NCBI RefSeq assembly: GCF_947179165.1 | Contig: NC_077237.1 | Location: 11,460,735 to 11,524,734 of the forward strand | Direction of reading: 5' to 3' | From: Solanum dulcamara | Lineage: Eukaryota; Streptophyta; Magnoliopsida; Solanales; Solanaceae | Length of the DNA stretch: 64,000 nucleotides | Shown: positions 24,339 through 37,082 of the stretch, in pieces | Layout of the letters: the number at the start of each line of letters is the position of its first letter | Position numbering within the stretch: position 1 is the stretch's first letter | Position numbers and translations under genes: made by a program | The notes under the pieces: generated by a model | Seen by the model: the letters and a program-made list of their open reading frames with translations, nothing else | What the model was told of the DNA's origin: nothing | Database searches by the model: none

Positions 24339-26493
24339 TGTCACGCCCCGAGAGGGTACCCTAGGCGTGGCCGGCACTCAGAAACCATCTCTGGCTTCCG
24401 AGAGAACCACTTGGTCTCATTACTCATTTGTTCATCAGCGGAAGACTTAATAATACTAATGTGGGATTGTCATAATCAAAGGAAAAATAGATAATTCTTA
24501 GAAGAAGTAGTTTCTAAGGAGAACCACTCCGATTACATCATCAGACTCTGTCTATGAAGCCTCTAATACTCTTAGATGGTGCCAATGACATGTCCATGGC
24601 TACCTCAAAAGAAACATCACACTCAACAATAATAAAAGGATAAAGAGTTCCTTCGAATACAAGAAAGACTCACCAAATAGCTGAAAAGAAATGATCTTCA
24701 ACGATGCGCCTGTTGAGGATCTCTAACACCTGTATCTGCATCATAAAACGATGCAGGTCGAATGACGTTAGTACATGGAATGTACGAGTATGTAAAATGG
24801 CAGGAAGGTAAGGACAGATATCAAGAAACTCCTCTCAAGAAAACTCAGCTCAGAACTCAACATCATCTCAACATGAATATGTAATGCAAGTTTAAAATAT
24901 AATAATAAAAATAATAGTAATAAGCAATGCTTACTCAGTTGGGAGTTTCTCTAACCGACAACCATCACTTATGAGCTAGCGATGATACAACGAAGCGATG
25001 TCGTTGCCACATCCATCCAATACCTTGTCAGGGTAAAGGACATCACCATCTTGGATCCATTCATCAAAGTCCTCTTTTTGGGACTTAAGAGGCATAGCCT
25101 CCATCCTACGCTGGCTACGTAGTTCTGGGGTTTGAGTCAATTAAACTCTTACCCAACTCGGTGCTCAATACTACTCCCAAAATATGTGCTCATATTAAAC
25201 TCATCATCTAGTCTCATTGGACTTTAATTTAAATCATCAAACTCATCTCATTTCATGTTCATCAATCATTATACTTCCAAAAACATCATTTACATCTCAT
25301 CAAAATATCTTGCTCAAAATATCATTTTCTCAAATTCATTCAAATTCAACTCTTTTACTCTTTCAAAACTCAATAAAATACATATATAGTATTAATTCAT
25401 ATAACTCTCTTTTTATCAATAAAAATAATAAAAAGCCAACATCTTTACTCAAAACATATGTAAAAATATTCATGAACATCAAATCAATTAGGATTCATGG
25501 GAAAGTAGCCATGAACAATAATTCCAATAATATGAGAGATAACAATAATAATAATATTAATGCATAAATATATCAAACTCAATAGAAGAAGAATTAATTC
25601 ATCTAGAATTCAAGATTTGAATAAAACTCAACTATAACTCAATTATAATAAATTTAAATATTGGATGCATGGACGAACTCAATCCAATGCTATGAAAGCC
25701 TTACATACCTTAAATCCGAAGGTTTACTCCGAATTGGAATACTCTTGGATCCCTAGCCTTTTCTTCTCGCCGGAGCATTTTGTGTACTACCCGGAGTATA
25801 AGAATAACCGGAGTAGTATTTTTATACTACTAAAACTAAAACTATATTTGAGAAGAAGTATATAGAGAGAAGAAATGCTTAGGAAAGCTTGATGAATAAA
25901 ATGAGGAAATAAGGTGGGTATTTATAGGTGGGAAAGAGGGACCTAACAATAAATAAAATAATTATAAAGAAAAATCTGAAAATTTAATGGAATATATTGA
26001 TGTCATGGATGATGTTAAATGGAGGACAATTTATGTCATGCATGATGTCAAATGCATCTAGATGTTTCCATGGTAGGTAAGATGAGTTCTTTTTAACAGA
26101 ATACTCATTTTCGATGCTACTTTTGAATAAGATAAAATCCTTATTAGGATTTGGTTTCTTCATAAGAGTTGTAGATATGGAAGTTTAGTTTCATATCGTT
26201 CAAGAATCAACCAATTTGGATCAACCTACAGTGAGATATGTATTTTCTTCTATCAACACTCAATTCCGTCACAGCACTATATCGTGCAAAGATTAATTTA
26301 TTTGACCTACTTATACTCCGAATTTGAAGTTATGTTCTTCATGAAAGTTGTAGGTAAGGATGTTGTGATTATCCAGAAATTTGAATCACCTAATTTGGAC
26401 CAAAATATGAAAAGTTATTCCCAAAATACAGAGGCTATATTATTTTTGTCGAGAATTGAAATACCGACATACAATATTTTAGGGGTTGTTACA
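24339..26493 (-). repeat. 3' LTR (left copy)
   Basis: Reads TGTCACGCCCC to GGGTTGTTACA on the + strand, 2155 bp, same length as the partner at 31532-33686. Confidence 0.93.
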
Positions 26494-26496
26494 ATA

Positions 26497-26506
26497 TCTC
26501 CCTCTT
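26497..26506 (-). other. Polypurine tract
   Basis: On the minus strand AAGAGGGAGA lies three bases before the 3' LTR. It is the expected plus-strand primer. Confidence 0.75.
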
Positions 26507-26623
26507 GGGATCATTCGTCCTCGAATGAAGATGAAAATAGGAGACATAAAGAATGAATATCATCAATACATCAACTCCAATACTCAAATGATTAATGACT
26601 CAAACTCAAGAATAAGCATCGAC

Positions 26624-29600
26624 TCAAAGGTAGAAGTAAGGAATATTACCTTGAATATCGTCATCAGAAGGCATAAATAGATGAGGATAGTTAGCCTTCA
26701 TATCTTCTTCAGCTTCCCATGTAGCCTTTTCAACAAATTGATTTCGCCATAGGACTTTGACAGATGCCACTTCCTTAGTTCTTAATTTGCGAACCTGACG
26801 ATCAAGAATTTGAACTGGAATCTCTTCATAACTCAAACTCTCTTTCACCCCAATGCTCTCAGCTGGGACAACAAGTGAAGGATCTCCCAAACACTTCTTA
26901 AGCATAGAGATATGAAACACGGGATGAATAGCAGCTAATTCTGGAGGCAACTCCAATTCATAGGCTACGTTACCTACCCTCCTCATAATCTGATAAGGAC
27001 CAATGTAGCGGGGACTAAGCTTCCCTTTCTTTCCAAATCTCATCACACCCTTCATGGGTGAAATTTTCAAGTATACCCAATCGTACACTTCGAACTCTAA
27101 ATCTCTTCTTCTAACATCAGTGTAGGATTTTTGGCGACTTTGAGCAGTCCTCAACCTCTCTTGTATGGTTTTCACCTTCTCCATAGCTTGGTGAACCAAG
27201 TCTGGTCCAATCAACTCAGCTTCACCAACTTCAAACCAACCAATTGGTGATCTACATCTCCTCCCATACAGAGCTTCATAAGGAGCCATTTGAATACTCG
27301 AATGGAAACTATTATTGTATGCAAACTCAATAAGAGGTAAATGATCATCCCAATTACCTTTGAAGTCAATGACACAGGCTCTTAACATATCCTCCAAAGT
27401 CTGTATCGTACACTCTGCCTGGCCATCTGTTTGCGGATGAAAAGCAGTACTAAGGTTCACTCTTGAACCCAAGCCCTTCTGAAATGACTTCCAAAACTGA
27501 GCAGTAAATTGACCTCCCCTATTAGAGATGATAGACAAAGGAACTCCATGCAGTCTAACAATCTCTCTAAGATACAGTTTGGCACAATCCTCTGCAGTGT
27601 TCGTAGTCTTAACCGGCAAGAAATGGGCCGATTTGGTCATCCTATCCACAATCACCCAAATAGAGTCATATTGTTTGCGGGTTCGTGGTAAACCGGTAAT
27701 GAAGTCTATATTGATCATTTCCCACTTCCATTCCGGTATCTCTATATTCTGAGCCACTCCACAAGGCCTTTGGTGCTCAACTTTAACTTGTTGGCAATTT
27801 GGGCACTTGGACACAAACTCTGCTATATCTCTCTTCATTCCACTCCACCAGTATACTTCTCTCAAGTCATGATACATCTTTGTTGAACCTGGATGGATGG
27901 AATACTTAGAATTATGGGCTTCTTTCATGATTCTCTCCCTAATACTATCAACACTTGGAACACATAATCTTTCTTGATATCTCAACACTCCATCTCCCCC
28001 TTTGGTAAAAGCCATTACCTTCTGCTTGTGAACCTCATCCTTCAGTTGAAGAAGAATAGGGTCCTGATCTTGCTTTTCTTTCACCTCTGCAACTAGAGAT
28101 GATTCGGCTCCATTTCGTACTATTGTACCACCCTTACTAGAGTTAATAAGTTGAACTCCCAAACGCGCAAGTCTATGCACTTCCTTTGCCAACTCCTTCT
28201 TTTCCTCTTCCACATGAGTTGTACTCCCCATAGATAACCTGCTAAGAGCATCAGCAACTACATTTGCTTTACCTGGGTGGTAGAGAATGCTCATGTCATA
28301 ATCCTTGAGCAACTCTAGCAATCTTCTCTGCCTCAAATTCAGCTCCTTCTGGCTGAATACATATTGTAAGCTCTTATGGTCTGTGAACACATCCACATGT
28401 ACACCATAAAGATAGTGACGCCAGATCTTAAGAGCAAATACCACAGCTGCCAACTCAAGGTCATGAGTGGGGTAGTTTCTCTCATGAGTCTTAAGCTGCC
28501 TGGAGGCATAGGCAATGACCTTACCTTTCTGCATCAATACACATCCCAACCCAACTCTTGAAGCATCACAATAGGTTACAAAACCATCCGTTCCTTCGGG
28601 TAGGGATAGTACTGGAGCAGTAGTCAATCTAGCTTTCAACTCTTGGAAACTTTTCTCACAAGCATCAGACCATTGAAACTTAGCCTTCTTCTGAGTCAGC
28701 TTAGTCAATGGTGAGGATATGGATGAAAATCCCTCAACAAACCTCCTGTAGTAACCAGCTAAACCTAAGAAACTCCTTATGTCGGTTGGAGAGGTGGGTC
28801 GGGGCCAGTTCTTAACTGCCTCAATCTTTTGAGTATCAACTTGGATTTCATCCCCAGATATAATATGACCTAGAAATGCTACAGACTCAAGCCAAAACTC
28901 ACACTTTGAAAACTTAGCATACAACTCCTTCTCCTTAAGAGTTTGAAGGACAATCCTAAGGTGATTAGCATGCTCACTCTTACTTCTAGAGTAGACCAAA
29001 ATATCATCGATGAAGACAATTACAAACGTATCTAGGTATGGCTTGAATACTCGGTTTATGAGGTCCATAAAAGCTGCTGGAGCATTTGTCAATCCAAAGG
29101 ACATAACAAGAAACTCAAAATGACCATAGCGGGTTCGAAAAGCCGTCTTCGGGATGTCACATTCTCTCACTTTCAACTGGTGATAGCCTGATCTGAGGTC
29201 TATCTTAGAGAAACATGTGGCACCCTGAAGTTGGTCAAATAAATCATCTATTCTGGGGAGAGGGTACTTATTTTTAATGGTGACCTTATTTAGTTGTCGG
29301 TAATCAATGCACATTCTAAGGGACCCATCTTTCTTTCGTACGAATAGGACAGGAGCGCCCAAGGGTGAGACACTTGGCCTAATAAACCCCTTATCTAGGA
29401 GGTCTTTCAGTTGTTCTTTCAACTCTTTCAACTCAGTAGGAGCCATCCTATAAGGAGGAATGGAGATAGGTTGTGTATCAGGAAGGATATCAATACCAAA
29501 GTTTATCTCTCTATCAGGAGGAATTCCGGGTAGATCCTCAGGAAAGACTTCAGGAAACTCATTCACAATGGGAACTGACTCAAGAGATGGAGTCTGATCA

Positions 29601-29872
29601 TTAATATTTTTGACTCGAACTATATGATATATACATCCCTTAGAGATTAATTTTCTGGCCTTAAGGTAGGAAATAAATTTACCCCTAGGCACTATAGAAT
29701 TCCCCTTCCACTCTAAGATAGGCTCGTTTGGAAATTGAAACTTGACAATTCGGGTCCTACAATCAACCGAAGCATAACAAGAATAAAGCCAGTCCATACC
29801 AAGAATCACATCAAAATCAACCATGTCCAACTCAACTAAGTCAGCCATGGTATCCCTATGATAGATTGACAC
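26624..29872 (-). CDS. Gypsy pol: end of protease, RT, RNase H, integrase, chromodomain-like tail
   Basis: An open stretch of 1082 codons, part of a gag-pol polyprotein; its first codon is GTG, so this is not a true start. Residues ~10-30 (VILGMDWL) end the protease. Reverse transcriptase spans ~130-310 with FIDD at 287-290. RNase H ([11 protein letters not shown] to ADALSRL) is at ~430-550. Integrase has an HHCC zinc region at ~640-690 and a core at ~705-830. The tail contains VKVLWRNQ and [11 protein letters not shown], a chromodomain-like block. In the integrase the second catalytic Asp of the D,D,E triad is Asn784 (SNRGGQF instead of the usual SDRG). This is a one-base G-to-A change that probably kills strand transfer. 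The stop is at 26624-26626. Confidence 0.92.
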   Translation of the reverse strand: MSIYHRDTMADLVELDMVDFDVILGMDWLYSCYASVDCRTRIVKFQFPNEPILEWKGNSIVPRGKFISYLKARKLISKGCIYHIVRVKNINDQTPSLESVPIVNEFPEVFPEDLPGIPPDREINFGIDILPDTQPISIPPYRMAPTELKELKEQLKDLLDKGFIRPSVSPLGAPVLFVRKKDGSLRMCIDYRQLNKVTIKNKYPLPRIDDLFDQLQGATCFSKIDLRSGYHQLKVRECDIPKTAFRTRYGHFEFLVMSFGLTNAPAAFMDLINRVFKPYLDTFVIVFIDDILVYSRSKSEHANHLRIVLQTLKEKELYAKFSKCEFWLESVAFLGHIISGDEIQVDTQKIEAVKNWPRPTSPTDIRSFLGLAGYYRRFVEGFSSISSPLTKLTQKKAKFQWSDACEKSFQELKARLTTAPVLSLPEGTDGFVTYCDASRVGLGCVLMQKGKVIAYASRQLKTHERNYPTHDLELAAVVFALKIWRHYLYGVHVDVFTDHKSLQYVFSQKELNLRQRRLLELLKDYDMSILYHPGKANVVADALSRLSMGSTTHVEEEKKELAKEVHRLARLGVQLINSSKGGTIVRNGAESSLVAEVKEKQDQDPILLQLKDEVHKQKVMAFTKGGDGVLRYQERLCVPSVDSIRERIMKEAHNSKYSIHPGSTKMYHDLREVYWWSGMKRDIAEFVSKCPNCQQVKVEHQRPCGVAQNIEIPEWKWEMINIDFITGLPRTRKQYDSIWVIVDRMTKSAHFLPVKTTNTAEDCAKLYLREIVRLHGVPLSIISNRGGQFTAQFWKSFQKGLGSRVNLSTAFHPQTDGQAECTIQTLEDMLRACVIDFKGNWDDHLPLIEFAYNNSFHSSIQMAPYEALYGRRCRSPIGWFEVGEAELIGPDLVHQAMEKVKTIQERLRTAQSRQKSYTDVRRRDLEFEVYDWVYLKISPMKGVMRFGKKGKLSPRYIGPYQIMRRVGNVAYELELPPELAAIHPVFHISMLKKCLGDPSLVVPAESIGVKESLSYEEIPVQILDRQVRKLRTKEVASVKVLWRNQFVEKATWEAEEDMKANYPHLFMPSDDDIQGNIPYFYL

Positions 29873-29893
29873 AGTACAATTTCTATAGACCCT

Positions 29894-31314
29894 CTAAGCT
29901 AAGATAGAATCACCAACAGGAGTAGACACACTGAAAGGCTCAAGAAGACACTCAGGAAGGATCTCAAATTTACTAGCCAAGTAAGGAGTCATAAAAGATA
30001 ATGTAGCACCCGGATCAAGTAATGCATACACATCAAAAGAAAGGACTCGAAGCATACCAGTAACAACATCGGGTGCGTTTTCTTGGTCTTGGCGACTACC
30101 CATAGCATACAGGCGGTTGGTTCCCCCACCTGCACTTGAAGCTGCACCTCTATGATTACCTCTATTCTGTGGAGCTGCAGAAGAAAACTGAGCTCTACTA
30201 CTTCCATCTCCCTGCCTTTTTGAAGGACACTCATTCTGGAAGTGACCTATCTTTCCACATCCGTAGCAAGCATTGGTGCCCACACGATACTCTTCCAAAT
30301 GGAGCCTTCCACATCTAGCACATGGTGGTTTCCCTCTAGAACCTTGAGCCATACTTAATTGGGACTGAGAACCTTGAGATCGAAAGTTTTGGTGACTTAG
30401 AGATCTTTGATCATACCTGGTATTAGGTGTAAAAGTATTTGTTGGGGAAGGTGCATAATTGGAAGACCTTTTCTAAAGAAAGACTTGTTACCCTTCCCTT
30501 GCTTCTGCTCATTCTCATGCCCAGCAGACTTAGCCTTCTTGCTTAGGTGTTCTTCTCGGTCCTTTTTCTTATCATCCTCAACCTGCTGAGCATACACCAT
30601 CAATCTAGAAAAATCCATGTCAGAAATCATTAGCATTGCCTTACATTCTTTCTTTACATGTTTGCCTAGGCCAGAGACAAACTTCCTCATCTTAGACCTC
30701 ATATGGGGAATCATTTCTGGGGCATATTTGGACAATTGAATAAACTTCAAACTATATTCTTTCATAGTCATACTCTCTTGCTTGAGGTTCACAAACTCCT
30801 CAATTTTTGCTTCACGTAGCTCTTGGGGAAAAAAGTTATCAAGAAATGCTCTTTCAAACTCATCCCAAAGAGCAGGCTCTGCATCTTCACCTCTACTTTC
30901 TTCCCACTGGTTATACCAGACATTTGCGACATCCTTGAGTTGATAAGACACCAACTCAACACCCTCAATCTCATCAATGAAATTTTAGGGGTCTTCATCA
31001 ACGTTAGAACCCGTGAAGACCGGTGGATTCATTCTCAGAAAATCTCTGATCCTCGTGGCAGCAGACGGCTCTTGATAACTAGAGCTAGGAGTTGGTGAAC
31101 TCTGGCTACTATTTCGAGCAGCCACCAACTGGGTGAGCATAGCAATCGCTCCTCGAAAATCATCCTCAGAAGTAGGAGTGGTCTGAACAGTAGGTACTTG
31201 GGGTACCTCAGTAGACCTTGCAGGTCGGCCCCTAGTTCTCCGTGGAGGCATCACTGACTGTGGAACCTCAGTGCTGGGAGCGTTCCTCTGACTAGCTGAA
31301 CGTTTAGGAGGCAT
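29894..31314 (-). pseudogene. gag and protease region of the full-length gypsy element
   Basis: ATG at 31314 starts MPPKRSASQ. Capsid motifs YQLKDVANVWYNQWEE and KEYSLKFIQLSKYAPE follow, then a CCHC knuckle (CYGCGKIGHFQNEC, ~30257-30299) and an aspartic protease motif (LLDPGATLSF, ~30005-30035). There are three lesions. TAA at 30985-30987 stands where related proteins have Gln. A one-base shift lies near 30473, after which zinc knuckle and protease continue in the frame of pol. TAG is at 29894-29896, 21 bases before the pol reading frame resumes. Originally gag and pol were one continuous reading frame. Related gag with the same capsid motif lies at 1385. Confidence 0.9.
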
Positions 31315-31515
31315 GTCTGAAACGTGTAAACGCACGAATTAGAAAGAAAGCTTTTATAGAGTTAAACTCTATCGCACGAACTCAGATTATGAAAGAAGTG
31401 AAATAATTCCTAATGTCCTATAGCTTCCTGATTATAAGTGTGGTGCACGACACACCTATAAACAAGACTCTACTAGACACGGCTTCATAGACACCCTAGG
31501 ACTCTTGAACTCTGT

Positions 31516-31527
31516 GCTCTGATACCA
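31516..31527 (-). other. Primer-binding site, initiator tRNA-Met
   Basis: On the minus strand TGGTATCAGAGC begins four bases after the 5' LTR end, a perfect match to the usual plant initiator-Met site. Confidence 0.9.
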
Positions 31528-31531
31528 AGTT

Positions 31532-33686
31532 TGTCACGCCCCGAGAGGGTACCCTAGGCGTGGCCGGCACTCAGAAACCATCTCTGGCTTCCGAGAGAAC
31601 CACTTGGTCTCATTACTCATTTGTTCATCAGCGGAAGACTTAATAATACTAATGTGGGATTGTCATAATCAAAGGAAAAATAGATAATTCTTAGAAGAAG
31701 TAGTTTCTAAGGAGAACTACTCCGATTACATCATCAGACTCTATCTATGAAGCCTCTAATACTCTTAGATGGTGCCAATGACATGTCCATGGCTACCTCA
31801 AAAGAAACATCACACTCAACAATAATAAAAGGATAAGGAGTTCCTTCGAATACAAGAAGGACTCACCAAATAGCTGAAAAGAAATGATCTTCAACGATGC
31901 GCCTGTTGAGGATCTCTAACACCTGTATCTGCATCATAAAACGATGCAGGTCGAATGACGTCAGTACGTGGAATGTACGAGTATGTAAAATGGCAGGAAG
32001 GTAAGGACAGATATCAAGAAACTCCTCTCAAGAAAACTCAGCTCAGAACTCAACACCATCTCAACATGAATATGTAATGCAAGTTTAAAATATAATAATA
32101 AAAATAATAGTAATAAGCAATGCTTACTCAGTTGGGAGTTTCTCTAACCGACAACCATCACTTATGAGCTAGCGATGATACAACGAAGCGATGTCGTTGC
32201 CACATCCATCCAATACCTTGTCAGGGTAAAGGACATCACCATCTTGGATCCATTCATCAAAGTCCTCTTTTTGGGACTTAAGAGGCATAGCCTCCATCCT
32301 ACGCTGGCTACGTAGTTCTGGGGTTTGAGTCAATTAAACTCTTACCCAACTCGGTGCTCAATACTACTCCCAAAATATGTGCTCATATTAAACTCATCAT
32401 CTAGTCTCATTGGACTTTAATTTAAATCATCAAACTCATCTCATTTCATGTTCATCAATCATTATACTTCCAAAAACATCATTTACATCTCATCAAAATA
32501 TCTTGCTCAAAATATCATTTTCTCAAATTCATTCAAATTCAACTCTTTTACTCTTTCAAAACTCAATAAAATACATATATAGTATTAATTCATATAACTC
32601 TCTTTTTATCAATAAAAATAATAAAAAGCCAACATCTTTACTCAAAATATATGTAAAAATATTCATGAACATCAAATCAATTAGGATTCATGGGAAAGTA
32701 GCCATGAACAATAATTCCAATAATATGAGAGATAACAATAATAATAATATTAATGCATAAATATATCAAACTCAATAGAAGAAGAATTAATTTATCTAGA
32801 ATTCAAGATTTGAATAAAACTCAACTATAACTCAATTATAATAAATTTAAATATTGGGTGCATGGACGAACTCAATCCAATGCTATGAAAGCCTTACATA
32901 CCTTAAATCCGAAGGTTTACTCCGAATTGGAATACTCTTGGATCCCTAGCCTTTTCTTCTCGCCGGAGCGTTTTGTGTACTACCCGGAGTATAAGAATAA
33001 CCGGAGTAGTATTTTTATACTACTAAAACTAAAACTATATTTGAGAAGAAGTATATAGAGAGAAGAAATGCTTAGGAAAGCTTGATGAATAAAATGAGGA
33101 AATAAGGTGGGTATTTATAGGTGGGAAAGAGGGACCTAACAATAAATAAAATAATTATAAAGAAAAATCTGAAAATTTAATGGAATATATTGATGTCATG
33201 GATGATGTTAAATGGAGGACAATTTATGTCATGCATGATGTCAAATGCATCTAGATGTTTCCATGGTAGGTAAGATGAGTTCTTTTTAACAGAATACTCA
33301 TTTTCGATGCTACTTTTGAATAAGATAAATTCCTTATTAGGATTTGGTTTCTTCATAAGAGTTGTAGATATGGAAGTCTAGTTTCATATCGTTCAAGAAT
33401 CAACCAATTTGGATCAACCTACAGTGAGATATGTATTTTCTTCTATCAACACTCAATTCCGTCACAGCACTATATCGTGCAAAGATTAATTTATTTGACC
33501 TACTTATACTCCGAATTTGAAGTTATGTTCTTCATGAAAGTTGTAGGTAAGGATGTTGTAATTATCCAGAAATTTGAATCACCTAATTTGGACCAACCTA
33601 TGAAAAGTTATGCCCAAAATACAGAGGCTGTATTATTTTTGTCGAGAATTGAAATACCGACATACAACATTTTAGGGGTTGTTACA
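31532..33686 (-). repeat. 5' LTR (right copy)
   Basis: 2155 bp, starts TGTCACGCCCC and ends GGTTGTTACA on the + strand. It is followed by the ATTGA target duplication. Confidence 0.93.
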
Positions 33687-34861
33687 ATTGATGTCATGGG
33701 TAATGTCAAATGGAGGACTATTGATGTCATGAGTGATGTCTAATGTATGTAGATTTTGTCATGGTAGGTGAAATGAGTTATCTTTGACAGAATACTTTTT
33801 TTCAGAGCTATGTTTGAATAAGATAAATTCCTTATTAGGATTTGGTATCTCATAAGAATTGTAGATATAGAAGTCTAGTTTCATGTTGTTTAAGAATAAA
33901 ACAATTTGGAGCATCCTACAGTGAGATATGAATTTTCTTCTACAAATACTTCATTTCGTCACAGCACACTGTCTTACAATAATTAATTTATTTGACCTAC
34001 TTAACCTATGAAAATTAACATATGGTATTCACAAAAGTTGTAGGTACAGATATTTTGGTTACTCCGAAATTTGGTTCACCTAATTTGGATCATCCTATGA
34101 AAAGTTATGCCGAAAATATAGAGGTTGTATCATTTTCATCGAGAATTAAAATACCGACATACAAAGTTTTAGGAGTTGTTACATGATATTTAGAGTAGGA
34201 ATGTATATTGTGGATCATGATTATTATGTGACTAGTGATAAAGGTCTAATCTTTGAATGTTAACCTTGGTGAAAACTGTTTAGAAGGCCAATGACCCTGC
34301 GGAATTAAATGTAGACTATTGCTAGGTTGTTAGGAGATCTTGAGACCTGTGGGTTATGAGTTATTGATGTATATAAAAGGATGTGATTATACTGATAATT
34401 GTGTGAGTTTATGGTGATTATTTCTTGAAAATTACTTGAGTAATGTGAATCATGAAATAAAAGGGTGAATGTGTATGAATTAGTGTTGATAGATCTCATG
34501 CCATGAACCTATTTGATTACTTATGGCTTTAGGTTATGATTTAGTCTATATCATAGAGAGACCCTTAATAGTGACTGAGTAATGTTGTGATGTTTACCAT
34601 GCATTTAATTATTTCGGTTGGATGATTGATATGCTGTTGTTATGGATCTATAATCCTAAGACTGTAAAATCCATAATCTTGAACTTTCTCTACCCAAAAG
34701 TGATACCTTAAATAAAGAAGGCTTGATAAATATTGTTAATGAAGGGAAAGATAGAATGAAACTAATGAAATGACTATTTGTGACCAATTACATGCAATGA
34801 GCCTAATTACTTGATTGTGCAAGTATGTAAACTATTCATTATGGACTATGATTGTGATATT

Positions 34862-35015
34862 GGATCGGGTGTCGCGTTCTGACATATATATTGGATCAAG
34901 TGTTACGTTCTGACACATTTATTGGATCAGGTGTCGTCTTTCGATACATATATTGGATTGGGTGTCACGTTCTGACACATACTAACTATTGAATTGGGTG
35001 TCACGCTGACACACT
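34862..35015 (+). repeat. ~40-bp tandem repeats inside outer LTR
   Basis: About five degenerate copies of TTGGATCGGGTGTCGCGTTC plus TGACACATATA. They lie in the fourth piece of the LTR at 17236-36266 and include short inverted TGTC/GACA pairs. Confidence 0.75.
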
Positions 35016-36964
35016 AGCAGTTTGAGTATGGGTTCCATGAGAGAATCATTGTGTGGCTATTATCTGTGAATTGATCTTGACTATATGTATGATGATAGAG
35101 AAATTGACTCTATTATAATTGAGCATGCCCATCTTGTGTAATAATTGATATGAAAGAACTAAAAGTCCAAGTGTTACCATGTTGACTGTTGTAGCTGAGA
35201 TTTACTTTGTGAATCTTATATTGCTCTGAAATGGTAAATTGATAATGTGTTCATGTATATGCCTGTTTGGATTATGTTATGGTTTCTAGACTTGTTCTCA
35301 TCGTAGGAATAAGATTGTGGGTAAATAAGTGGAAAGCAATCAATACATTGTTAAGTGAAATTAGTGACTTAAAGTTCCATATTGCTGATGTCCTGTGGGC
35401 ACATATGTTAAAGGGGGGATATGAAGAGAATTCAGAGCTTCTGCCTCTGGACAGGCCGCTCTGGCGGGAGGAATCCCTCTAGAGCGAGATGGACAGAGTG
35501 GGATAGGTCCCGCCATATCGGGCTAGTGCGGTTAGAATATGAGCCTTAGCCCACCTAAATATTTCCCTCTTTTGAGTGAGATGCTAATTTTTCTAGGGAC
35601 AGATGTTGGTGTGAAAGCTAAAGGTAGTAGACTAGTTAGACAAAGTTAATGAGCCCCGTAGTTCAAGAACTCATCTATGTGATAAAAGGGCTAGGCCTTG
35701 ATCTGGATTAAAGTTGGCAGCGGACCAACTATAAGGGATGCGAGTAGACTTGAACGACTTTAATGAGGTTAATGGGAATGACAAGAGTTTTTGCATAAAG
35801 GTTGCCGAGTGTATTTCCTTAGGAGCATGCTTTTTCTTGTTGATAATTTTATATTATGCGGTGGGTATCGAGTTGACCGATGATGCCTACCAGTAAGTAT
35901 TGTTTGTACTGATACTACTATTATTATGCCACTTGGCAAAGTCTGGTTACAAGGTCAGTGATGTTTCATAGGTGAAGACGAAGATGAGTCTCCAACAACT
36001 TCTACTCTTCATTCCTTATGGTGAGAGTTATGTCTTATTTTTATTTATACTTTGTACCTTTAGAAAGATCTTGTACCTGTTTAGACTAGTATAATTGGGG
36101 GTGTTAGAATTTTTCTTGTAATAAACCTTAGAGTTTAATACATAATTATGGTGTATTCTTGACTTTTCAGGCTATTATTAAACTTTCGCATGATATTTTG
36201 TAAGGATTCTCCTATCTAGGTGTTAGAGTATGTGTCCGCATGGCCTGGTGGGTTGGGTCGTGAAAAAAACTTACACAAAAGGTGGCAGATGAGTTGAAAG
36301 GAGTTGGGCGTCCCTTTTTGGAAGGAACAAGTATCATGGAAGTTCCCCAGTGCATGCTATTGAAGCATTGGAATCATACACTATAGGAACTACTTTTGTT
36401 AGGAAAATTAATGTATGTAAATTGACAATGCAGGCCAATCATTGGCTTTTAACTATGTACTGAGACCATCCCGAAACGATCCAAATTTGAAACGAAAAAT
36501 TTAATATAATATATCGTACCAAAAAATATGATAATTCGTAATGGATTGATGGTTTATCTGATAAGAAAATTGAGTAATTCTCCCTCGCATCGATAAATTA
36601 TTGATTATAAAATTTTAATATGTTCATCAATTGTTAATCCAATAACCTAATACCAATTAGTCAATAAATCAAATTTACGATTCAATTATCGGTTATGATT
36701 TGATTTTGAACAGTCCAAATTGAAATAATAATAACGTAAGTTTGGTGGAAGGTGGGAATGGAAAACTAGTCATAATTTGAATTTCAAAAGTGTTGGTTAA
36801 AATTGTAAAACAACGTGTTAAGGCTCTGATGCATGTCCCTCGTGAGTTTTGAATTTTTCATTGATGATAAATCAATGCATTGGGACCCCCTAACACATTC
36901 CCAACGTGAGGTCTATTGGACAACAAAAGCGTGTGTTGCGCGTGCAAGTGAGGTATGTTTTCAC

Positions 36965-36972
36965 TATAAATA
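36965..36972 (+). promoter_or_regulatory. TATA box of hairpin unit 2
   Basis: TATAAATA, 118 bp before the stem. One intact upstream CAACGTGAGGTC is present (36902-36913); the second box is degenerate. Confidence 0.48.
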
Positions 36973-37082
36973 GTTCCTAAGTAAAGCGAAAGGAAATAAA
37001 AGAGAGAGTAGGAAATAAGAAGCTTTTGTAGTTAAACCTTCAATTCAATGTATTTTGATATTTATTCATTTTTAAGGAAGAT

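Larger units (their letters stand above)
24339..33686 (-). mobile_element. Full-length Ty3/gypsy chromovirus-type element, TSD ATTGA
   Basis: 9348 bp, transcribed on the minus strand. It has two 2155-bp LTRs, perfect ATTGA duplications at 24334-24338 and 33687-33691, a primer site next to the right LTR and a purine tract next to the left LTR. The order is gag, zinc knuckle, protease, reverse transcriptase, RNase H, integrase and a chromodomain-like tail, as in Tekay/Del-type chromoviruses. LTRs differ at roughly 20 positions by eye (about 1 percent), so insertion was recent. It carries two nonsense codons, one frameshift and an integrase active-site change, so it is probably not autonomous. 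It sits in a solo LTR of its own family. Confidence 0.93.
22680..34183 (-). mobile_element. Old solo LTR, TSD TGATA, split by full-length element
   Basis: Pieces 22680-24338 and 33692-34183 together give about 2.15 kb, collinear with the LTRs of the element nested inside it. TGATA occurs at 22675-22679 and 34184-34188. The first T of the LTR appears lost (GTCACGCCCC instead of TGTCACGCCCC). Most of it diverges from the nested LTRs by several percent, except for a stretch of about 340 bp that is identical. Confidence 0.82.
17236..36266 (+). mobile_element. LTR with nested insertions, TSD AAACT
   Basis: Outer LTR in four pieces: 17236-17749, 19927-19957, 22466-22679 and 34189-36266, about 2.84 kb of its own sequence. 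It starts TGTAACGAATAGCCC and ends near GGGTCGTGAAAA (degenerate TCGTGACA). AAACT occurs at 17231-17235 and 36267-36271. The outer flanks join into the array sequence ACTTAAACTTRCACAAAAGG, matching the intact junctions at 37779 and 43512. No internal region or second copy of it was seen, so it is a solo LTR later hit three times. Confidence 0.8.

Noticed and set aside
34862..35015. CRISPR-like spaced repeats
   Set aside because: Units are degenerate and directly tandem without unique spacers, in a plant LTR.
35267..35482. 71-codon open frame
   Set aside because: Lies in the outer LTR at 17236-36266, no recognisable domain; part of the non-coding LTR.
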